Below, in pieces: positions 59,941-64,000 of a stretch of 64,000 nucleotides of DNA. The notes below the pieces were generated by a model. The model was not told the DNA's origin. It did not search any database and worked only from the letters and a program-made list of their open reading frames with translations. This stretch comes from Nostoc sp. UHCC 0702 (lineage in GTDB: Bacteria > Cyanobacteriota > Cyanobacteriia > Cyanobacteriales > Nostocaceae): positions 496,001-560,000 of the forward strand of contig CP071065.1 of NCBI GenBank assembly GCA_017164015.1, given 5' to 3'. Every line of letters begins with the position of its first letter. Position 1 is the stretch's first letter. Made by a program: the position numbers and the translations under genes.

Positions 59941-62011
59941 ATGTTTTTAGCATTTTACTAGCTTTGGCGTAGCTTAAAAGAAACTTATTCTCTTCAGCAA
60001 TATTAACAAAAGCTTTAAGGGCTTCTCCCACCCTTTCGTCAGCACCTTTAAGCTTGGGTAGAATTTTTTGTAACAGTTGTTCATCTAAAGCTTCTTGCCA
60101 TTCTACATCCAATGCTTCTGCCTCTTTCACATATGTTTTGATTTCATCCATAACACGGAAAGCAAACGGGGCAACTACGTGTAGTTTGTCCCAAATTTGC
60201 ATCAGAATTTCACGATAGTCAACCTTATCCAAATGCTCAGATAAATCCTCACGACAAACCTCAAGTTCTATCATTTGCGCTCGATCATAAACTTTGTCAG
60301 CAAAACCGTGAGTAGTTTCGTCTACATTAACTGTGCCAATAAAGTAAAGGTTAGGCGGTAGTATAACTTGTTTTTCTGATGCAAGTTCAATTTCGGCTAC
60401 TCCTTCACGCATTCTCACTTCCATTGCAGATAGAAATTTAGCAAAGTAATACTCTACTCGTGCTAAATTCATCTCATCTAAGACTAGATGATAAGGTCTA
60501 GAGGTACGTTTTTCTGTTTCGGCTTGCTTATATTCCTCAGCGGCTTCTTCTAAAAAATGACTAAAAGCAGTATAGTGATAAACTCCCTTTTCTAGTGGAT
60601 TCAAATAGCCAAGTAAATCTTCGTTAGTTGTCCAATTGGGAGCCACTGCAATAGAGAGGTATTCAGCACCTACTATTTCAGCATAAGCTTTAGTAAGCCA
60701 AGTTTTACCAGTCCCACTAGCTCCTGAAAGAATTACAAATTTTCTAATTTTAAGAGCTAAGTGATAGCGTCGTAAGATACTTTCAGAAATACGCAGACCT
60801 TTACAGGAGATATTTTGAATAATTTCACTCAAAGAAGGTTCAGAGTAGCCTGGTTGAATAGTTTTGAGAATACGCTGTGCTTCTTCGTAATTATCCACGT
60901 CTTTTTCCTTATCAAATAATTCTACGGCTGTGCGTAAATCCTCAAAAGCTTTTTGTTGATTCTCAAGTTTTAAATAAGCCAGTCCTCGCTGGTAATAGGC
61001 TAAAGCAAAGTTAGGATTAGTACGTATAGATTGGTTATAATCAATAATCGCTTTCTCGTAATCTTGCAATTTGTAGTAAATATAACCGCGCCTCTGATAA
61101 ATTTCTGAATTTTTTGGTTGGATAAGCAGTAATTGACTATAATCTAATAAAGCACTATCAATATTTCCTAATTCAGCTTTAGCTTCGCCTCTATATTTAT
61201 AAGCATTGGCTAAGTTTGGAGATATTTTTATGCATGTATCAAAATTTATAATTGCAATTTGGTAGTTTTTTTCTTTATATTTTCTCAAACCTCGCTCGTA
61301 GTAATTTTGAGCCAAAGACTTATGTTCAGGATCTAAACAATCTCTAATCTCTTTAATTGGTTCATCGGAAACTGCCATTAAAAATAAGGGAAAAATTCCT
61401 TCAAATGTCCGTTTAATTTGATTAACTAAATCTTCACACGAACAAAGTAAAACTTGGTTAGCTTTAATATGTACACTTACTTGAATATTCTTAGTAACGC
61501 TATTCTGTCTAGCCACAAGCCTTAACCAATCTCTCAAAAGATTTATCCTATCGAGGTCTTTTTGTGAAGAATTGTGCAAAATACATTCGTCAGGTAGGTG
61601 AGTATTCTGGAAAAGAATTTCTTTTGCTTGATTATTTTGTGTATTTTTAATTAATCTTACCTTATCATTGCTTTTTTCGTAAATAAATAGACCAAAACGA
61701 AATTCCTCACTAGTAAAATGTATAAATAAAAAAGCACCATCAACTTCTATTTCTGAATTACGTTGATATAAATTATATTGGCTACCTTGATTAGTTATAT
61801 TTGGTACTATATTAAGTCTTTTTGTTATCCCGCCATTAAGTTGAGCAATAACGTGACTATAAATGATTTGGAGTGGGTTTTCAATGTATTTTTGAAAATC
61901 TTCTTTGTATGCTAGATAAAAGTGTTGTTCTGAATCTTTCTCCAACTCTTCAATAAGTTTAAAACTTGTCTGCGAAAATGGGCATTCTGGATTTACAACA
62001 ACTTCTGTCAT
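59909..62011 (-). CDS. McrB-like AAA+ ATPase/GTPase with unusual N-terminal region and TPR domain
   Basis: 700 residues. Residues 1-225 form a domain with HFYLAYKEDFQKYIENPLQ and FRFGLFIYEKS that faintly recalls DUF2461-type domains and may recognise DNA or another trigger. Four TPRs follow (about 231-370, e.g. YKYRGEAKAELGNIDSALLD). The AAA+ module has Walker A GASGTGKT (430-437), Walker B LVLDEMNLARVEYYF (509-523), the McrB-type sensor GTVNVDETTH (559-568) and DKVYDRA with the arginine. The nuclease gene overlaps its end. The fusion of N-domain, TPR and McrB motor is unlike classical McrB. Probably the sensing and motor part of a defence system. Confidence 0.85.
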   Translation of the reverse strand: MTEVVVNPECPFSQTSFKLIEELEKDSEQHFYLAYKEDFQKYIENPLQIIYSHVIAQLNGGITKRLNIVPNITNQGSQYNLYQRNSEIEVDGAFLFIHFTSEEFRFGLFIYEKSNDKVRLIKNTQNNQAKEILFQNTHLPDECILHNSSQKDLDRINLLRDWLRLVARQNSVTKNIQVSVHIKANQVLLCSCEDLVNQIKRTFEGIFPLFLMAVSDEPIKEIRDCLDPEHKSLAQNYYERGLRKYKEKNYQIAIINFDTCIKISPNLANAYKYRGEAKAELGNIDSALLDYSQLLLIQPKNSEIYQRRGYIYYKLQDYEKAIIDYNQSIRTNPNFALAYYQRGLAYLKLENQQKAFEDLRTAVELFDKEKDVDNYEEAQRILKTIQPGYSEPSLSEIIQNISCKGLRISESILRRYHLALKIRKFVILSGASGTGKTWLTKAYAEIVGAEYLSIAVAPNWTTNEDLLGYLNPLEKGVYHYTAFSHFLEEAAEEYKQAETEKRTSRPYHLVLDEMNLARVEYYFAKFLSAMEVRMREGVAEIELASEKQVILPPNLYFIGTVNVDETTHGFADKVYDRAQMIELEVCREDLSEHLDKVDYREILMQIWDKLHVVAPFAFRVMDEIKTYVKEAEALDVEWQEALDEQLLQKILPKLKGADERVGEALKAFVNIAEENKFLLSYAKASKMLKTFEQHGFTSYF

Positions 62012-62139
62012 CTGACCTGATAACGATAAATAAAACTATTATTGTGACAGATTTCACAAAATATTACCACTATTTCACTCCTGTAGAAGCACTATGCACC
62101 CCTGACTCCTCTCTGCGTCCTCTGCGCCTCTGTGGTTCG

Positions 62140-63114
62140 TTAAAAATCCCCTTCCCCTGTTAACCTTTGCAACGCCAATAAACCAGCACCATAAGCAGGT
62201 TCATACTTAGGTAAAATAACCTTTATTCTGGGAAATTTCTTGACTAGAGATACTGCAAATCTCTCGTGAATTTTGGATCTACCTTGCCAGACACTTCCCG
62301 TTGTGACGACTTCAACAACTGAGTCAGAACTAAAAATTGCATCAATTACTGTAGATGTAGCTTTTACCAATTCTTTTACAGCATCATCAATAATCTTATT
62401 GGCTACTTCATCTCCGTCTGCTGCTGCTAAATCTACAATTGGTGCTAAACCAGCTATTTCTTTTACTCCCAAATTTTGCCGATAGATTACTTCTATCAAA
62501 TCTTCTATACTCGCTAAACTAAGATGCTGTTTGAAACTTTCTATCAAAGTCGTTGATATTTCACGTGCATCATAGGATTTTAATGCTGCTTGCATCCCAG
62601 CAATAGCAATTTTATAAGCGCTACCTTCGTCTCCTAAAATATAACCCCAGCCACCAACTCGCTTCGTTTCTCCTTGATGATTTCGCCCGAAAACTATAGA
62701 ACCTGTACCAGCAGCAACCACAATTCCTACAGGATGACCAATGCCACCAACTAAAGCAATTAAAGCATCATGAGAAATTACAATATTAGATTCTGCTAAC
62801 ATCCAATTAATAGGCAAACTTTTACTACTTTGCAACTGGTTGAATAACAGTTTTACTACTGCGATATCCTCAGTACGACCTATACCTGCTAAACCTAAAC
62901 AAATTGCATTAATGTTGACAGGTTTCGTTAAATTTTGTGCATTATCTACTGCAATATGAATGGCAGATTGAATTGATTGTAGAGTAGCTTCAATACCTAT
63001 ACTTTGATAGTTAGAACTACCTGCTATGCCACGACCTAAAACTTGATGCTGATCATCCATGAGGATACAAACAGTTTTGCTACCGCCGCCATCGATGCCC
63101 AAAACATAATTCAT
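62140..63114 (-). CDS. BadF/BadG-family N-acetylglucosamine-type sugar kinase
   Basis: 324 residues of the ASKHA fold: LGIDGGGSKTVCILMDD (phosphate loop), GVGIGHPVGIVVAAGTGSIV, RVGGWGYILGDEGSAYKI and TTGSVWQGRS. This set fits N-acetylglucosamine kinases (NagK of the BadF superfamily) that phosphorylate sugars salvaged from the wall or glycans. Its start lies 24 bases after the stop of an MFS permease, suggesting a two-gene uptake/phosphorylation operon. GlcNAc, MurNAc or anhydro-sugar as substrate cannot be told apart here. Confidence 0.87.
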   Translation of the reverse strand: MNYVLGIDGGGSKTVCILMDDQHQVLGRGIAGSSNYQSIGIEATLQSIQSAIHIAVDNAQNLTKPVNINAICLGLAGIGRTEDIAVVKLLFNQLQSSKSLPINWMLAESNIVISHDALIALVGGIGHPVGIVVAAGTGSIVFGRNHQGETKRVGGWGYILGDEGSAYKIAIAGMQAALKSYDAREISTTLIESFKQHLSLASIEDLIEVIYRQNLGVKEIAGLAPIVDLAAADGDEVANKIIDDAVKELVKATSTVIDAIFSSDSVVEVVTTGSVWQGRSKIHERFAVSLVKKFPRIKVILPKYEPAYGAGLLALQRLTGEGDF

Positions 63115-63138
63115 AAAGAATTACAAGTATGGCTTTTA

Positions 63139-64000
63139 TTAATTTAGAGAATGATTAGCTGATTCTTTTAAAGGAATGAAAAATAAAGTAATCATTCCGG
63201 GAATAGTGAGCAAACAAACCAAGACAAAAAATAATGGGTATCCCACTGCTTTTTGAATACTACCACTAATTGCTCCTGGCAACATCAGTCCTAATGCCAT
63301 TAAACCAGTAGATATGGCATAATGAGAAGTTTTATATTCGCCTTTGCAAATATACATTAAATAAACACTAAAAGCTGTAAAGCCAAGACCATAACCAAAT
63401 TGTTCTAAAGAAACTAAAGGATAAACCCATGTGATTGATGGTTTAGAGTAAGCCATGTAGACATAAAATAAGTCGGGTAAATTTAAAGCTAAAGCCATCG
63501 GGAACAGACATTTTTTTAATCCATATTTAGAAATTAATACTCCGCCCAAAATACCACCGATAATTAGGGAAAGTACACCAAAAGTACCATAGATCCAGCC
63601 AAATTCCTCAGTTGATATACCCAAGCCTCCTTTTTCTACTTGGTCTAATAAAAATAAAGATGCTATTTTGAGCAGCATTGCTTCGCCTAATCTGTAGAGT
63701 AAAATAAATGCTAAAATAGCTCCTATTTTTTCTTGTTTAAAATAACTGCTAATCACATTACAAAAAGGTAATTTGTTGACTTCTGCTCCTGTCTGACGTG
63801 GGGTATCTGACTCAGGGGAGGGTAAAATGAAGCGATGAAAAACAAAAAGGATTGCAAAGATGATGGCAGAAAAGCCTATGGATATAGTCCAACTTAATGA
63901 AATATTATTTAGATTTCTTTCTAATCGTCCTGCTAAAACTACTAAAAAACCACTACCAAATAATACAGCTAGTCGATAAAATAGCGAACGAATCCCAATA
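63139..64000 (-). CDS. MFS permease, AmpG-like, 5' end outside window
   Basis: The frame stays open to the window edge; a GTG at 63756 is internal and not the start. About 286 residues are visible, with at least six membrane helices. Segments: GIRSLFYRLAVLFGSGFLVV, a loop ILPSPESDTPRQ, ILLYRLGEAMLLKIASLFLL, and EFGWIYGTFGVLSLIIGGIL. The layout resembles the PAT/AmpG group of MFS transporters (muropeptide or sugar uptake). Pairing with the GlcNAc-type kinase supports wall-sugar recycling, by inference. Confidence 0.8.
   Translation of the reverse strand, partial: IGIRSLFYRLAVLFGSGFLVVLAGRLERNLNNISLSWTISIGFSAIIFAILFVFHRFILPSPESDTPRQTGAEVNKLPFCNVISSYFKQEKIGAILAFILLYRLGEAMLLKIASLFLLDQVEKGGLGISTEEFGWIYGTFGVLSLIIGGILGGVLISKYGLKKCLFPMALALNLPDLFYVYMAYSKPSITWVYPLVSLEQFGYGLGFTAFSVYLMYICKGEYKTSHYAISTGLMALGLMLPGAISGSIQKAVGYPLFFVLVCLLTIPGMITLFFIPLKESANHSLN

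Noticed and set aside
63139..63756. Short MFS gene starting at GTG 63756
   Set aside because: The frame continues open to the window edge with membrane-protein sequence, so this codon is internal.

Overview
The window reads as chromosomal DNA of a filamentous, heterocyst-type cyanobacterium (Nostocales-like). Evidence: many GCGATCGC (HIP1) octamers, cyanobacterial signature genes (psaM, a GUN4 protein, an IctB-family protein, a Ycf29-like regulator, a cyanoexosortase B pair, an FAAL-type acyl-ACP ligase), and intergenic spacers full of short tandem repeats and foldback elements typical of this group. I saw no rRNA, tRNA or CRISPR array. Reading was by eye, so family names rest on recognised motifs and not on database searches.

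Layout. 1-6 kb: murC (cut by the window edge) and murB, a YbaB/EbfC protein, a low-molecular-weight phosphatase, a Ycf29-like response regulator, smpB and a small WGxxGxxG protein. 6-10 kb: an ictB/O-antigen-ligase-like gene and a GAF sensor kinase lacking its phospho-histidine. 11-18.6 kb: an exopolysaccharide/exosortase locus (sugar aminotransferase, cyanoexosortase B and its partner, Wza-like exporter, Wzc-like ATPase). 18.7-20.5 kb: a two-gene secreted metalloprotease cassette between 42-bp inverted repeats. 20.6-27.5 kb: Tat-exported superoxide dismutase, icd, GUN4 protein, hicB with a frameshifted hicA, a sugar-ABC ATPase and a class 3 lipase.

27.7-38.5 kb, minus strand, is the most unusual part: a fatty-acid-derived biosynthetic cluster transcribed ACP2, (remnant of a second diiron gene), desaturase 2, desaturase 1, FAAL, ACP1, ferritin-like diiron enzyme, type I PKS. 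The PKS keeps its KS cysteine, ACP serine and TE Ser/His, but the KS decarboxylation histidine, the AT serine and histidine, and both DH catalytic residues are substituted or deleted. It should not be able to choose and add a malonyl unit like a normal module.

39-57 kb: an IS scar, mtnA, an untracked double-glycine leader peptide gene, a large membrane protein of unknown function, dxs, an SLH protein, a GT2 glycosyltransferase, a DRTGG/BioD-like protein, a SLOG protein, YajQ, a GST, a TPR protein, an FtsL-like membrane protein and psaM. 57-64 kb: an FGGY sugar kinase, a McrBC-like AAA+/nuclease pair with an unusual N-terminal region plus TPRs (probable defence system), and an N-acetylglucosamine-type kinase behind an MFS permease that runs off the window (possible wall-sugar salvage).

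Many starts were moved from distal TTG/GTG codons to internal ATGs where the family N-terminus, a signal peptide or a Shine-Dalgarno sequence argued for it; each case is stated in its entry.
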